DNA of 64,000 bases, from the NCBI RefSeq assembly GCF_002995495.1, contig NZ_PVZV01000003.1, positions 682,001 through 746,000 on the forward strand, given 5' to 3'. The notes below the pieces were generated by a model, which was given only the letters and a program-made list of their open reading frames with translations, did not search any database and was not told the DNA's origin. The position numbers and the translations under genes were made by a program. Shown in pieces: positions 13,976 through 23,034 of this stretch (the stretch's first letter is position 1; each line of letters begins with the position of its first letter). The DNA comes from Actinocorallia populi (GTDB lineage Bacteria; Actinomycetota; Actinomycetes; Streptosporangiales; Streptosporangiaceae).

Positions 13976-14913
13976 GAGGTCCTCGCCTTCGGGTTGAGCC
14001 AGCCGATGAGGATGTCGACGATCAGGTTGATCAGGACGACCCCGATGACGGTGAACACGACCAGCGCCATGATCACGGGGATGTCGCCGCGGGTGGTGTA
14101 GCTGACCGTCATGCTGCCGATCCCGGGCAGCCCGAAGATCTGCTCGACCAGCACCGCGCCGCCGAGCAGGCCGACGAACTGCATGCCGAGCACGGCCAGC
14201 GCGGGCGCGGAGGCGTTGCGCAGCACGTGCCGGAACACGATCCGGGCCGGGGACAGGCCGCGGGCGCGCAGGGTGCGCACGTAGTCCTGGCGCAGCACCT
14301 CGATGACCGAGCCGCGCACCTGCTGGGAGACCCCGGCGATCGATCCGATCGACAGCGAGAGCACCGGCAGGGCGATGGTGGACAGCCAGCCGGAGGCCGA
14401 CTCGGTCAGCCCCGTGTAGCCGATCGCGGGGAACCAGCGCAGCTGGACGGCGAACACCAGCACGATCACCAGCGTCACCAGGAAGCCCGGCAGGGCGTAC
14501 CCGACCACGCCGAGGACCTGGACGAACCGGTCGACGGCGCCGCGCCGCACCCCGGCCCAGACGCCGAGCAGGAACGAGACGACGGTCGTGATGAGGGTGA
14601 CGCTGACCATCAGGCTGGCGGTGACCGGCAGCCGGTTGCGCAGGGCCTGGGTGACGTCCTCGCCGCTGAACCAGGAGGTCCCGAAGTCGCCGCGCAGGGC
14701 GTGCGCGAGCCAGTCCAGGTACTGGGCGAGGACGGGCCGGTCCAGGCCGAGCTCGTGGTTCTTGGCCGCGACCTCCGCCTGGCCGGCCCCGCTGCCCAGG
14801 AGCTGGCGGGCCACGTCGAGGTCGGGGATCGACAGCAGCAGGTACGCCAGCAGGGAGATGACGAAGAGGAGGAACACGCCGGCGGCGAGCCGGCGTGCGA
14901 TGAACGTCAGCAT
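13972..14913 (-). CDS. ABC importer permease (DppB-like)
   Basis: The 313-residue protein has the DppB/OppB architecture: an N-terminal helix (AAGVFLLFVISLLAYLLLSI), a large extracytoplasmic loop at about 30-95, and five further helices. The EAA-type coupling loop VIEVLRQDYVRTLRARGLS is followed by the conserved HVLRNASAPALAVLGMQ. It forms the membrane channel with the permease half of the fused downstream protein. It follows the binding-protein gene by 10 bases and overlaps the next start by four. Confidence 0.92.
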   Translation of the reverse strand: MLTFIARRLAAGVFLLFVISLLAYLLLSIPDLDVARQLLGSGAGQAEVAAKNHELGLDRPVLAQYLDWLAHALRGDFGTSWFSGEDVTQALRNRLPVTASLMVSVTLITTVVSFLLGVWAGVRRGAVDRFVQVLGVVGYALPGFLVTLVIVLVFAVQLRWFPAIGYTGLTESASGWLSTIALPVLSLSIGSIAGVSQQVRGSVIEVLRQDYVRTLRARGLSPARIVFRHVLRNASAPALAVLGMQFVGLLGGAVLVEQIFGLPGIGSMTVSYTTRGDIPVIMALVVFTVIGVVLINLIVDILIGWLNPKARTS

Positions 14914-14923
14914 GATGTCCGGA

Positions 14924-16456
14924 TCAGGCGGGGCTGTAGTTGTAGATGGACGGGACGGCCATGCCCGACTGCGGCGTCGCCTTGACGTCCTTGTCGGACA
15001 CCAGCAGGTAGCTCATCCGGTAGAAGGGCAGGTACCAGCCCTGCTCGACGAGGTGCTCGTTGAGCGCCTTCAGGTCGGCCTCGGCCGCGTCGGGCTTCGC
15101 CTGGACGGAGCCGACCAGCTTCTTCACCGTGTCGTCGGTGGTGCCGAACATGTTGAAGGTGCCGGGCAGGACCAGGGTGCGCAGCACGATCCCGTCGACG
15201 GTGTCCAGCCCCATGTTCATGACCATGCCCGAGTACTCCTTGTTCACGAAGACCTTCTGGAGCACGGCGGGGTCGGGGGCGTCCCACACGAGTTCGACGC
15301 CGATCTTCTCGAGGTCGGACTTCAGGGACGCGGCGAGGGCGTCGTTGACGATGGCGGTGACCCGCGGCAGGCGCAGCTTGAAGCCCTTCTCGTAGCCGGC
15401 CTCCTTCAGCAGCGCCTTGGCCTTCTCCGGGTCGTGCGGGTAGGCGGTGTCCAGCGCGGGGTCGTAGGCGGCGGTCTCGGGCCCGAACACCTGGGCGGTG
15501 ACCTCGCCGCGGCCCTGGCGCAGCGCCGAGAGCATGGTCTCGCGGTCCACCGCGTGGTTGAGGGCCTGCCGGACGCGGGCGTCGCCCAGCGCGGGCGTGA
15601 CCTTCCCGCCGCGGTCGAACAGCAGGATGCCCTGGAAGTCGAAGTTCACGTCGGTGGTGGTGACGTTCGGGTCGGACTTCATGCTGACCTGCTGGCCGAC
15701 GTCCTGGAGCAGGGCGGTGTCGATCTGGTCGGTCTTGAGGCCGTTGACGATGGCCGTCTCGTTGTCGAAGACGGACATGGTGACCGTGCCGTAGGGCGGC
15801 TTCTCGCCCCAGTAGTCGGGCGAGCGGGTGTAGACCCACTTGGTGCCGACGACGGTCTTGGCCGCGTCGAGCCGGTAGGGGCCGGTGCCGACCGGCTTGG
15901 TCTTCAGCTCCTCCTCCTTGGCGAAGGCGGCGGGGCTGGCCATCAGCCCGGCGGAGTCGCTGAGGTAGAACAGCAGGCCGGGGTCGGGCTGGGCGAGGAC
16001 GAGCTTGACGTGGGTGGCGTCGACGACCTCGATGGAGGTGACGGCCGCCAGGTCGGTGGCGTCGGCGCCGCCGCCCTTCTTGAACCGCTCGAGGTTGGCC
16101 TTGACCGCCTCGGCGTCGAACGCGGTGCCGTCCTGGAACTTCACGCCGGTGCGCAGCGTCAGGGTGAGCTCGGTGCCGGCCTCGTCGAAGGCCCACTCGG
16201 TGGCGAGCATCGGGCTGTAGGTGCCGTCGGGCTCGCGCTTGACGAGGGTGTCGTACACCGCCTGGAAGAACGGGAGGGCGCTGCCGTTGGCGACCTTGGG
16301 GTCCAGGCTCTGCGGCTTGGTCAGCGTCGCAATGTCCAGGGTGTCGTCGGATCCGCCGGACCCGCCGCTCGTGTCGGCGCACCCCGACAGGGCGAAGGCT
16401 GTGGTGAGGGCGGCGGCGACCAGGGCGGTCTTCGCGGATCTCTGCATGTCACTCAC
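14924..16456 (-). CDS. ABC importer substrate-binding lipoprotein (SBP_bac_5 family)
   Basis: The 510-residue lipoprotein has the lipobox ALSGC with Cys26 as the lipidation site. The family-5 binding domain follows, including EWAFDEAGTELTLTLRTGVKFQDGTAFDAEAVK near residue 85. This family binds peptides, but members also bind nickel or oligosaccharides. The gene is flanked by GH1, GH20 and GH3 enzymes and by a TetR with shared operators, so an oligosaccharide is plausible here; the sequence alone cannot decide. It is the first gene of the importer operon, directly downstream of the composite operator at 16514-16568. Confidence 0.9.
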   Translation of the reverse strand: MSDMQRSAKTALVAAALTTAFALSGCADTSGGSGGSDDTLDIATLTKPQSLDPKVANGSALPFFQAVYDTLVKREPDGTYSPMLATEWAFDEAGTELTLTLRTGVKFQDGTAFDAEAVKANLERFKKGGGADATDLAAVTSIEVVDATHVKLVLAQPDPGLLFYLSDSAGLMASPAAFAKEEELKTKPVGTGPYRLDAAKTVVGTKWVYTRSPDYWGEKPPYGTVTMSVFDNETAIVNGLKTDQIDTALLQDVGQQVSMKSDPNVTTTDVNFDFQGILLFDRGGKVTPALGDARVRQALNHAVDRETMLSALRQGRGEVTAQVFGPETAAYDPALDTAYPHDPEKAKALLKEAGYEKGFKLRLPRVTAIVNDALAASLKSDLEKIGVELVWDAPDPAVLQKVFVNKEYSGMVMNMGLDTVDGIVLRTLVLPGTFNMFGTTDDTVKKLVGSVQAKPDAAEADLKALNEHLVEQGWYLPFYRMSYLLVSDKDVKATPQSGMAVPSIYNYSPA

Positions 16457-16513
16457 TCCGGATCAGGGGCGGAAATGGGGGATTCTGTCTGGATGTTGGG
16501 CGAGCATACACAC

Positions 16514-16568
16514 GGAACTAACCACGTGGTAGGTTTTGCGCCATGAAATCTACCAAGTGGTAAGTTCC
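16514..16568. promoter_or_regulatory. Composite double-palindrome operator between importer and TetR gene
   Basis: Two operators face each other. The first contains the perfect palindrome ACCACGTGGT (16521-16530). The second contains TACCAAGTGGTA (16551-16562). The wider 19-base elements (16514-16532 and 16550-16568) are inverted copies of each other with 17 of 19 matches. The two centres are about 31 bases apart, roughly three helical turns, as expected for cooperative dimers. The element lies between the divergent importer and TetR genes. The same core recurs at 23035-23048. Confidence 0.75.
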
Positions 16569-16650
16569 GCTCTCGACCTGGGGTGATCACCAAGGTCGTA
16601 ATGTCTTACGGCGACCCTCACCGAGCCGAGCAGCACCTCAGGAGCCCTCC

Positions 16651-17328
16651 GTGACCGACCAGACCAGTCCGACGAAGCCGGCGAAGCCGACGAAGGGCGA
16701 ACGCACCCGCGCCCGCGTCCTGGACGCCGCCGCCGAGCTGTTCTCCGGCTCCGGCTTCCACGCGGTCTCGCTGCGGGACATCGCCGCCCGGGCCGGGATG
16801 ACCCACGCCGGGCTGCTGCACCACTTCCCCGGCAAGGAGGCGCTGCTCATCGAGGTGCTGGGGCGGCGCGACCGCGAGGACGCCCACGTGATCTTCCGGC
16901 TCGACCCCGACACCGAGCCGAGGGACTTCCTGGCCCAGCTCGTCGGCATCGCCCACCGCAACATGAACACCCCCGGCCTCGTCGGCCTCCACGCCAAGAT
17001 CTCGGCCGAGGCCGCCGATCCCGAGCACCCCGCCCACCGCTACTTCGTCGAGCGGTACCGGCTGCTGCGCGACCGCCTGACCCGCGCCTTCACCGCGCTG
17101 GCCGCCCGCACCGACCCGCCCGGCGGCTACGACCCCGCGCTGACCGCGCAGATGCTCCTGGCCCAGATGGACGGCCTGCAGACCCAGTGGCTCCTGGAGC
17201 CCGACGCGGTCGACATGCGCGCCGCCATGGTCGCCTTCTTCGCCCGGCTCGGCCTGGACTTCAGCGACGTGCCGGCCTTCCCCAACCTCCACTCCGGCGC
17301 GCCGCCGGAGCCTTCCCACCACCCGTGA
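16651..17328 (+). CDS. TetR-family repressor of the importer module
   Basis: The 225-residue protein starts with a TetR DNA-binding domain (residues 12-60: ERTRARVLDAAAELFSGSGF, then DIAARAGMTHAGLLHHFPGKEALL). The remainder is a ligand domain of the TetR_C_6 kind often seen beside sugar-utilisation genes. The GTG start has AGGAG about seven bases upstream. The gene is divergent from the ABC importer and 20 bases before the GH3 gene, so it probably represses both the importer and itself through the double palindrome. The inducer is unknown, presumably an imported sugar or its product. Confidence 0.88.
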   Translation: MTDQTSPTKPAKPTKGERTRARVLDAAAELFSGSGFHAVSLRDIAARAGMTHAGLLHHFPGKEALLIEVLGRRDREDAHVIFRLDPDTEPRDFLAQLVGIAHRNMNTPGLVGLHAKISAEAADPEHPAHRYFVERYRLLRDRLTRAFTALAARTDPPGGYDPALTAQMLLAQMDGLQTQWLLEPDAVDMRAAMVAFFARLGLDFSDVPAFPNLHSGAPPEPSHHP

Positions 17329-17347
17329 CGACCAGAGGCCCGAACGT

Positions 17348-19585
17348 ATGAACCTCCCCGCACCCAGCGACCTCACCCTGGCCGAGAAGGCGTCCCTGAC
17401 CTCGGGCGACAGCACGTGGGAGACGGCCGCCGTCGGCGACCGGGTGCCCGCGGTCGTCCTGGCCGACGGCCCGCACGGCATCCGCCGGCAGGACCCCGCC
17501 TCGGGCGACGCGCTCGGACTGCGCCACAGCATCCCCGCGACCTGCTTCCCGCCCGCCGTCACGCTCGGCTCGTCCTGGGACGCGGAGCTGGCCCGCCGGA
17601 TCGGGGAGGCGCTGGCCGCCGAGGCCTCCGCGCTGGGCGTCCACGTCGTCCTGGGCCCCGGGGTGAACATCAAGCGCTCCCCCCTGTGCGGACGCAACTT
17701 CGAGTACTTCTCCGAGGACCCGCTGATCAGCGGGGTGATGGGCGCCGCGCTGGTCACCGGGATCCAGTCGCTGGGCGTCGGCGCCTGCGTCAAGCACTTC
17801 GCGGTCAACAACCAGGAGACCGACCGGATGCGCGTCAGCGCGGACGTCGACGAGCGGACGCTGCGCGAGATCTACCTGCCGGCGTTCGAACGCATCGTGC
17901 GCGAGGCGCGGCCGTACGCGGTGATGACCTCCTACAACAAGATCAACGGCGTGTACGCGAGCGAGAACCGGTGGCTGCTGACCGAGCTCCTGCGCGAGGA
18001 GTGGGGCTTCGACGGGCTGGTGATGTCCGACTGGGGCGCCGTCAACGACCGGGTCGCCTCGCTGGCCGCGGGCCTGGACCTGGAGATGCCGCCCACCGGC
18101 ACCGACGAGCGGATCACCGCGGCGGTCCGCGCCGGCGACCTGGACGAGGCGCTGGTCGACGCCGCCGCCGAACGCGTCATCCGGCTGGTGCGGCGCGTCC
18201 AGGACATCCCGCGCCACGACGGCTGGGACGTCGACGCCCACCACGAGCTGGCCCGCGAGGCCGCCCGGTCGGCGGCCGTGCTGCTGAAGAACGACGACGG
18301 CCTCCTGCCGCTCGACCCCGCGGCCGCCCAGCGCGTCGCGGTCATCGGCGAGTTCGCCCGCACCCCCCGCTACCAGGGGCACGGCAGCTCCCACGTCGTG
18401 CCCACCCGGCTGGAGAACTCCTGGGACGCGCTGCGGGCCGCCGTCGGCCCCGCCACCGAACTGGCCTTCGCGCCGGGCTTCACCCTCGACGGGACGCCCG
18501 ACGCCGAACTGCTCGCCGAGGCCGTCGCCGCGGCCCGCCGGGCCGACACCGCCCTGGTGTTCCTCGGGCTGCCCGACCGGGCCGAGTCCGAGGGCTACGA
18601 CCGCACCACGCTCGCGCTGCCCGCCGACCAGATCGAGGTGCTGCGGGCGGTCTCGGCCGCCTGCCCCCGGGTCGCGGTGGTGCTGGCCAACGGCGGCGTC
18701 GTCGACGTCGCGTCCTGGCAGGACTCCGCCGGGGCGATCCTGGAGGGCTGGCTGGCCGGGCAGGCGGGCGGTGCCGCGCTGGCCGACCTGCTCCTGGGCT
18801 TCCACAGCCCGTCCGGGCGGCTGACCGAGACCATCCCGCTCCGCCTCGCCGACACCCCCTCCCACCTGCACTTCCCCGGATCCGACGGGCACGTCGTCCA
18901 CGGCGAGGGCCGCTATGTGGGCTACCGCCACTACGACACCCTCGACGTCGAGGTCGCCTACCCCTTCGGCCACGGGCTGAGCTACTCCCGCTTCGCCTAC
19001 GCCGACCTCGAGGTCACCGGGACCGGTGATGACGCCTGGACCGTCGAGGCGACCGTCACCAACACCGGCGACCGGTTCGCGCACGAGGTGGTGCAGCTCT
19101 ACACCGCCTTCACCGAGGAGGCCCCCTCCCGCCCCCGGCACGAACTGCGCGGCTTCACCAAGGTGGGGCTGGCGGCCGGGGAGTCCCGGCGCGTCTCCTT
19201 CACCCTCACCGGACGCGACCTCGCCCGCTGGTCCCCGTCCCGGCACTGCTGGCGCGTCGACCCCGGCGCGTTCACCGTGGAGATCGGCGCCTCCTCCCGC
19301 GACATCCGGCTGCGCGCCGAGGCCACCACGCCCGGCGACGGCCTGGTCGACGAGCTCGGGCCGATGTCCACGCTCGGCGAGTGGCTGGACCACCCGGACG
19401 GCAGGAGGGTCCTGGGCGAGCACCTGAAGCGCGCGGGAGCCGCGGGGCTGGCGCGCGAGGACTCCCCGCTGATCGGCCTCGCCCGCGGCATCCCCCTCAT
19501 CAAGTTCTCCACCTTCGGCATCGGCCTGAGCCCCGAGACCGTCGCCGAACTGGTGGCCGCGGTGCGCGGGACCGCCACGCATTAG
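17348..19585 (+). CDS. GH3 family beta-glucosidase-type glycosidase
   Basis: The 745-residue enzyme has the full GH3 arrangement. The N-terminal barrel contains LADGPHGIR, GVNIKRSPLCGRNFEYFSEDP and KHFAVNNQE; the nucleophile Asp228 is in VMSDWGAV. The alpha/beta sandwich contains LLKNDDGLLPL and the acid/base region near GLPDRAESEGYDR. A fibronectin-III-like C-terminal domain (KVGLAAGESRRVSFTL) completes it. No signal peptide is present, so it acts in the cytoplasm. It is co-directional with the TetR gene before it and the TetR gene after it. Confidence 0.93.
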   Translation: MNLPAPSDLTLAEKASLTSGDSTWETAAVGDRVPAVVLADGPHGIRRQDPASGDALGLRHSIPATCFPPAVTLGSSWDAELARRIGEALAAEASALGVHVVLGPGVNIKRSPLCGRNFEYFSEDPLISGVMGAALVTGIQSLGVGACVKHFAVNNQETDRMRVSADVDERTLREIYLPAFERIVREARPYAVMTSYNKINGVYASENRWLLTELLREEWGFDGLVMSDWGAVNDRVASLAAGLDLEMPPTGTDERITAAVRAGDLDEALVDAAAERVIRLVRRVQDIPRHDGWDVDAHHELAREAARSAAVLLKNDDGLLPLDPAAAQRVAVIGEFARTPRYQGHGSSHVVPTRLENSWDALRAAVGPATELAFAPGFTLDGTPDAELLAEAVAAARRADTALVFLGLPDRAESEGYDRTTLALPADQIEVLRAVSAACPRVAVVLANGGVVDVASWQDSAGAILEGWLAGQAGGAALADLLLGFHSPSGRLTETIPLRLADTPSHLHFPGSDGHVVHGEGRYVGYRHYDTLDVEVAYPFGHGLSYSRFAYADLEVTGTGDDAWTVEATVTNTGDRFAHEVVQLYTAFTEEAPSRPRHELRGFTKVGLAAGESRRVSFTLTGRDLARWSPSRHCWRVDPGAFTVEIGASSRDIRLRAEATTPGDGLVDELGPMSTLGEWLDHPDGRRVLGEHLKRAGAAGLAREDSPLIGLARGIPLIKFSTFGIGLSPETVAELVAAVRGTATH

Positions 19586-19595
19586 AGTGCGGGTC

Positions 19596-20174
19596 ATGAC
19601 CAAGCGCGGCCCCTACCGGAAGGGCGAGACCAAGCGCGCCGAGATCCTCCAGGCGGCGCTGGAGATCTTCGCCGAGGAGGGGTACCGGGGGACGTCGCTG
19701 CGCAAGGTCGCCGCCCGGTGCGGGCTGAGCCTGCCGGGCGTCATGCACTACTTCGAGTCCAAGGAGGACCTGCTCGTGCAGGTCCTCCGCAGGCGCGACG
19801 AGGTGGAGAAGGAGCGGCTGGCCGAGCTCACCGGCCTCGGCGGCTCGCTCGACACCCTCCGCGAGGGCATGCGCACCCCCGGCCTGGTGGAGCTGTTCGT
19901 CTCCCTGGCCGCGAGCGCGGGAGAGCACGGGCACCCGGCCGCCGAGTTCTTCCCCCGGCGCTACGAGGAGCTGCGCGCGATGCTGGCCCGGCGCGTCCAG
20001 GAGGCCATGGACGAAGGGCAGTTCGCCTCGCCGATCCCCGCGGAGCGCCTCGCCGTCCTGCTGCTGGCCGTCGCCGACGGCATCCAGCTCCAGTGGTTGT
20101 CGGACCGGTCCCTCGACATGCGCACACCGGTCGCCGACGTCCTGCGTCTCCTCAAGCCGTCCGACGGCGGCTGA
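19596..20174 (+). CDS. TetR-family regulator
   Basis: The 192-residue protein has an N-terminal HTH (GETKRAEILQAALEIFAEEG, KVAARCGLSLPGVMHYFESKEDLL) and a TetR_C_6-like ligand domain. It resembles the regulator at 16651 in layout, including the block ...QWLSDRSLDMR that parallels QWLLEPDAVDMR there, so the two are probably paralogues. No good ribosome binding site is seen. I chose ATG 19596; an in-frame GTG at 19587 is nearly as likely. It follows the GH3 stop by 10 bases and may be co-transcribed. Its target may be the GH1/GH20 palindrome at 9706-9730, which is inference. Confidence 0.85.
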   Translation: MTKRGPYRKGETKRAEILQAALEIFAEEGYRGTSLRKVAARCGLSLPGVMHYFESKEDLLVQVLRRRDEVEKERLAELTGLGGSLDTLREGMRTPGLVELFVSLAASAGEHGHPAAEFFPRRYEELRAMLARRVQEAMDEGQFASPIPAERLAVLLLAVADGIQLQWLSDRSLDMRTPVADVLRLLKPSDGG

Positions 20175-20195
20175 GCTCCCCGAGGAAGGGTTCCC

Positions 20196-21389
20196 ATGGC
20201 CGAGATCCACGGCACCGCCGTGCCCGGTTTCGAAGAGGTCCGCGAGGGCTTCGCGCTGGGGCAGCGCGACGACGGGGGCGCCGCCCAGCTCGCCGTCTAC
20301 CAGGACGGCGAGCTCGTGGTGGACCTGTGGGCCGGCGGCGACCCGGTGTCCGGGCGCGCGGTCGACGGCGACACGCTGACCGTCGTCATGTCGGTCACCA
20401 AGGGCGTGCTCGCCACGTGCGTCCACATGCTCGCCCGGCGGGGCCTGCTGGACCTGGACGCCCCGGTCGCCGCGTACTGGCCCGAGTTCGCCGCGCGCGG
20501 CAAGGCGGGGATCACCGTGTCGGACCTGCTCGCCCACCGGTCGGGCCTGTCAGGTCTCGTCCGCGGCGGCGAGCCCGACTGGTTCGACTGGGACGCCTGC
20601 GTGCACGCGCTGGCGGAGGCGGCCCCGCTCTGGGAGCCGGGCACCGCCGCCTGGTACCACACCTTCACCTACGGCCACCTGGTCGGCGAGGTCGTCCGCC
20701 GGGCCGCCGGCCGGACGCCGGGCGAGCTGGTGGCGGAGCTGGTCTGCCGGCCGCTGGGCCTGGACCTGTGGATCGGCCTGCCCGAGGAGCAGGAGCACAG
20801 GTTCGTCCCCCAGCACTCCGACCGGCCGCCGACCACCGAGGCCGAGGCCGTCGCCCTGCTCTCCGGCTGGGGGTTCGATCCGGACGACCCGCTGGTCGGC
20901 GCCACCGTCGGCGCCCACCTGGCCGTCGACGCGTCGATCTCCGGCTTCAACACCCGCCGGGCGCACGCCGCGCAGGTCCCGGCGGCCAACGGCGTCTCCA
21001 ACGCCCGCTCCCTGGCCCGCATGTACGCCGCGACCATCGGCGAGGTGGACGGCGTCCGCCTCCTGGACCCCGCCGCCGTGGCGCGGGCCGTCGCCCCGCA
21101 GACCGACGGCCTTCCCGCGCCCGCGCCCTTCGACCGCCTGCCGTCGGATGATCCGGCCCGGTTCGGCCTCGGCTACGAGCTGCCGCGCAGGGGCCTCCCC
21201 ATGCTCGGTCCCGGCTCCTTCGGCCACGCGGGCGCCGGCGGCCGCCTGGCCTACGCCCAGCCCGCCACCGGGACGGCCGTCGCCTACACGTGCGCCGGCA
21301 TGACCTGGCCGAAGACCGGGCCGGAGCCGCGCTGGGTCCCCTGGACCGAGGCGCTCCGCCGCGCCGTGTCCGCGGACGGGCGGGACTGA
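20196..21389 (+). CDS. Serine hydrolase of the beta-lactamase/EstB class
   Basis: The 397-residue protein belongs to the class C beta-lactamase-like serine hydrolases (esterases and peptidases, COG1680). The SxxK motif is SVTK near residue 66, with Ser as nucleophile and Lys as base. A Tyr motif (WYHTFTYGHLVGEVV, near residue 152) and a C-terminal HAG motif (SFGHAGAGG) complete the site. No signal peptide or membrane anchor is present, so it acts inside the cell. A GAGGAAGG ribosome binding site precedes it, 21 bases after the TetR gene. Esterase activity is more likely than antibiotic hydrolysis; the physiological substrate is unknown. Confidence 0.85.
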   Translation: MAEIHGTAVPGFEEVREGFALGQRDDGGAAQLAVYQDGELVVDLWAGGDPVSGRAVDGDTLTVVMSVTKGVLATCVHMLARRGLLDLDAPVAAYWPEFAARGKAGITVSDLLAHRSGLSGLVRGGEPDWFDWDACVHALAEAAPLWEPGTAAWYHTFTYGHLVGEVVRRAAGRTPGELVAELVCRPLGLDLWIGLPEEQEHRFVPQHSDRPPTTEAEAVALLSGWGFDPDDPLVGATVGAHLAVDASISGFNTRRAHAAQVPAANGVSNARSLARMYAATIGEVDGVRLLDPAAVARAVAPQTDGLPAPAPFDRLPSDDPARFGLGYELPRRGLPMLGPGSFGHAGAGGRLAYAQPATGTAVAYTCAGMTWPKTGPEPRWVPWTEALRRAVSADGRD

Positions 21390-21393
21390 CCGC

Positions 21394-21432
21394 CGCGCCC
21401 CGGCCGTCCTCTCTCCGAGCGGCCGGGGCGCG
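21394..21432. terminator. Bidirectional hairpin terminator
   Basis: Perfect 13-base arms (21394-21406 and 21420-21432) around a 13-base pyrimidine-rich loop lie between two convergent genes. Confidence 0.7.
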
Positions 21433-21437
21433 GGCCG

Positions 21438-22967
21438 TCAGCTCCGCGGGCCGGGCTCGACCAGGGGAAGGGCGACGTCTGCGGTGAGCTCGACGCGTCC
21501 GGCGGAGCGCTGCCAGTCGAAGAGGCCGGTGATGGGCACGATCTGCAGCTCCAGGCGGCTGGCGGGGGTCAGGGACCAGGCGACGGCCTCCAGGTCGCGG
21601 GTGACGGTGCGCTCCCTGCCGTCCAGGACGACGGGCAGCGGGGTGGCCTGGTTGCCGACGACCAGGCCGGTCCCGCGGTCGACGAGCTGGGCGTACAGGG
21701 CGGTGCGCGGCTTGTTCGCCGTGCCGCGGTACCGGAGGGTGACCCGGGGAGTGCCGACCGTCTGGGCGGGCGCCTGCACGGCGGGGAGCGCGACGTCGAC
21801 GGCCTTGGCCTGCGGGCGGGCCGCCACCATGTACTCCGGAATGCCGTTGCCGGACTTCTTCTTCTTTTCCTTGAGGTAGATGTCGGCGTCCCGGCGGGAG
21901 AACTCCAGCCTGCCCGACGCCTGGGCCCGCAGCTCTCCCAGCGCCTTCATCGGGTAGGAGGGCGCGGAGCGGTAGACGCCGTGCTGGTCGATGTACTCGA
22001 AGCCCGGTCCGGTCCTCACCCGGCGGTCGCCCTTCAGGTACCGGTCGAACCAGGCGACGGTGGCCTTCGTCAGCTTCTTCGCGGGGCCGGGATCGGTGTC
22101 GCACGACCCGTGGCCGCCGCAGAACCAGATCATCTTCACCGGCGCCCGGTTGGCCTTGACCGCCCGGTGGACCTCGATGCCCTGCCGCAGCGGGAACAGC
22201 GTGTCGACGGTCCCCTGCAGCACCAGGGTGGGGACCGAGATCCGCCGCACCAGGTGGTCGGGCCCGTGCTCGCGGAACCACCGGTAGGTGTCGTCGGGCA
22301 GCCGTCCGCTGGCCAGGCCCGTCAGGCAGCCCTTCTGCACCTGCGGGGCCAGCTTGTTGCCGTTGAGGAAGCCGCCGCTGCACAGCATGGCCCCCCATCC
22401 CGCCCGGAACACCTCGTCCGGGTAGAGGGTCTCGGCCAGGTCGTTGAAGGCGATCGACGGGACGATGGCGTCGACCCTGCGGTCCAGGCCCGCGGTGACG
22501 AGCTGGATCGCGCCGCCGTAGCTGCCGCCCGCCATGCCCAGCCTGGGGTCGCCCTTGCGGTCGAGCCGCACCTCCTTCTGCCGCGCGACCCAGTTGATGA
22601 TCCTCCGCATGTCCCGGCCCTCGACCCGCGGGTCGTCGACGTGGGCGGCGCCGCCCGAACCGAACCCGCGCGGGTTCCACGTCACGACGTTGTAACCGGC
22701 GCGCAGCAGCGGGCCGAGCTGACCGTCCTCGGCCTTCGGATCGGTCTCGCCCCGCCCGGCCCAGCCGGTGCCCAGCAGGACCACCGGCCGCCGTTCGCCC
22801 TTGCGCAGGCCGGGAGCCCGGAAGAAGTGGGTGACGATCTCGACGCCGTCGAAGGAGGCGAGTTCGACCGTCCGGCGGGCGGGAGCGGCGGAGGCGGAGG
22901 CCGACGGGACGACGGCCAGCGCGCAGGCCGCGGCGACCGGGATCGCCAGCGGGGGGAAACGGAGCAC
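21438..22967 (-). CDS. Secreted alpha/beta hydrolase of the X-Pro dipeptidyl-peptidase/CocE type
   Basis: The 509-residue precursor has a signal peptide ending near ASASAAPA (residues 1-28). The alpha/beta hydrolase core has the nucleophile in GGSYGG, the acid in LQGTVDTLFP and the catalytic His in WFCGGHGS. A C-terminal jelly-roll domain of the S15 family follows (VTLRYRGTANKPRTALYAQL). Such enzymes cleave X-Pro peptides or acyl esters outside the cell. The GTG at 22967 is preferred because GAGGAG lies six bases upstream. The perfect palindrome at 23035-23048, shared with the importer regulator, lies about 70 bases upstream. Confidence 0.85.
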   Translation of the reverse strand: MLRFPPLAIPVAAACALAVVPSASASAAPARRTVELASFDGVEIVTHFFRAPGLRKGERRPVVLLGTGWAGRGETDPKAEDGQLGPLLRAGYNVVTWNPRGFGSGGAAHVDDPRVEGRDMRRIINWVARQKEVRLDRKGDPRLGMAGGSYGGAIQLVTAGLDRRVDAIVPSIAFNDLAETLYPDEVFRAGWGAMLCSGGFLNGNKLAPQVQKGCLTGLASGRLPDDTYRWFREHGPDHLVRRISVPTLVLQGTVDTLFPLRQGIEVHRAVKANRAPVKMIWFCGGHGSCDTDPGPAKKLTKATVAWFDRYLKGDRRVRTGPGFEYIDQHGVYRSAPSYPMKALGELRAQASGRLEFSRRDADIYLKEKKKKSGNGIPEYMVAARPQAKAVDVALPAVQAPAQTVGTPRVTLRYRGTANKPRTALYAQLVDRGTGLVVGNQATPLPVVLDGRERTVTRDLEAVAWSLTPASRLELQIVPITGLFDWQRSAGRVELTADVALPLVEPGPRS

Positions 22968-23034
22968 GGAGTTCTCCTCATACTCGACGCGGCACCGGGG
23001 GGTGGAAGCCGCGCACACCGAAGATCCTCATTAC

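Noticed and set aside
16582-16591. GGTGATCACC palindrome upstream of the importer TetR
   Set aside because: It is a short perfect dyad, but it occurs once, is unrelated to the composite operator next to it and has no second copy in the module, so it was not listed as a feature.
20196-21389. The SxxK hydrolase as an antibiotic-resistance beta-lactamase
   Set aside because: It has no signal peptide and lacks the class C YxN and KTG pattern in normal form. It fits cytoplasmic EstB-like esterases better.
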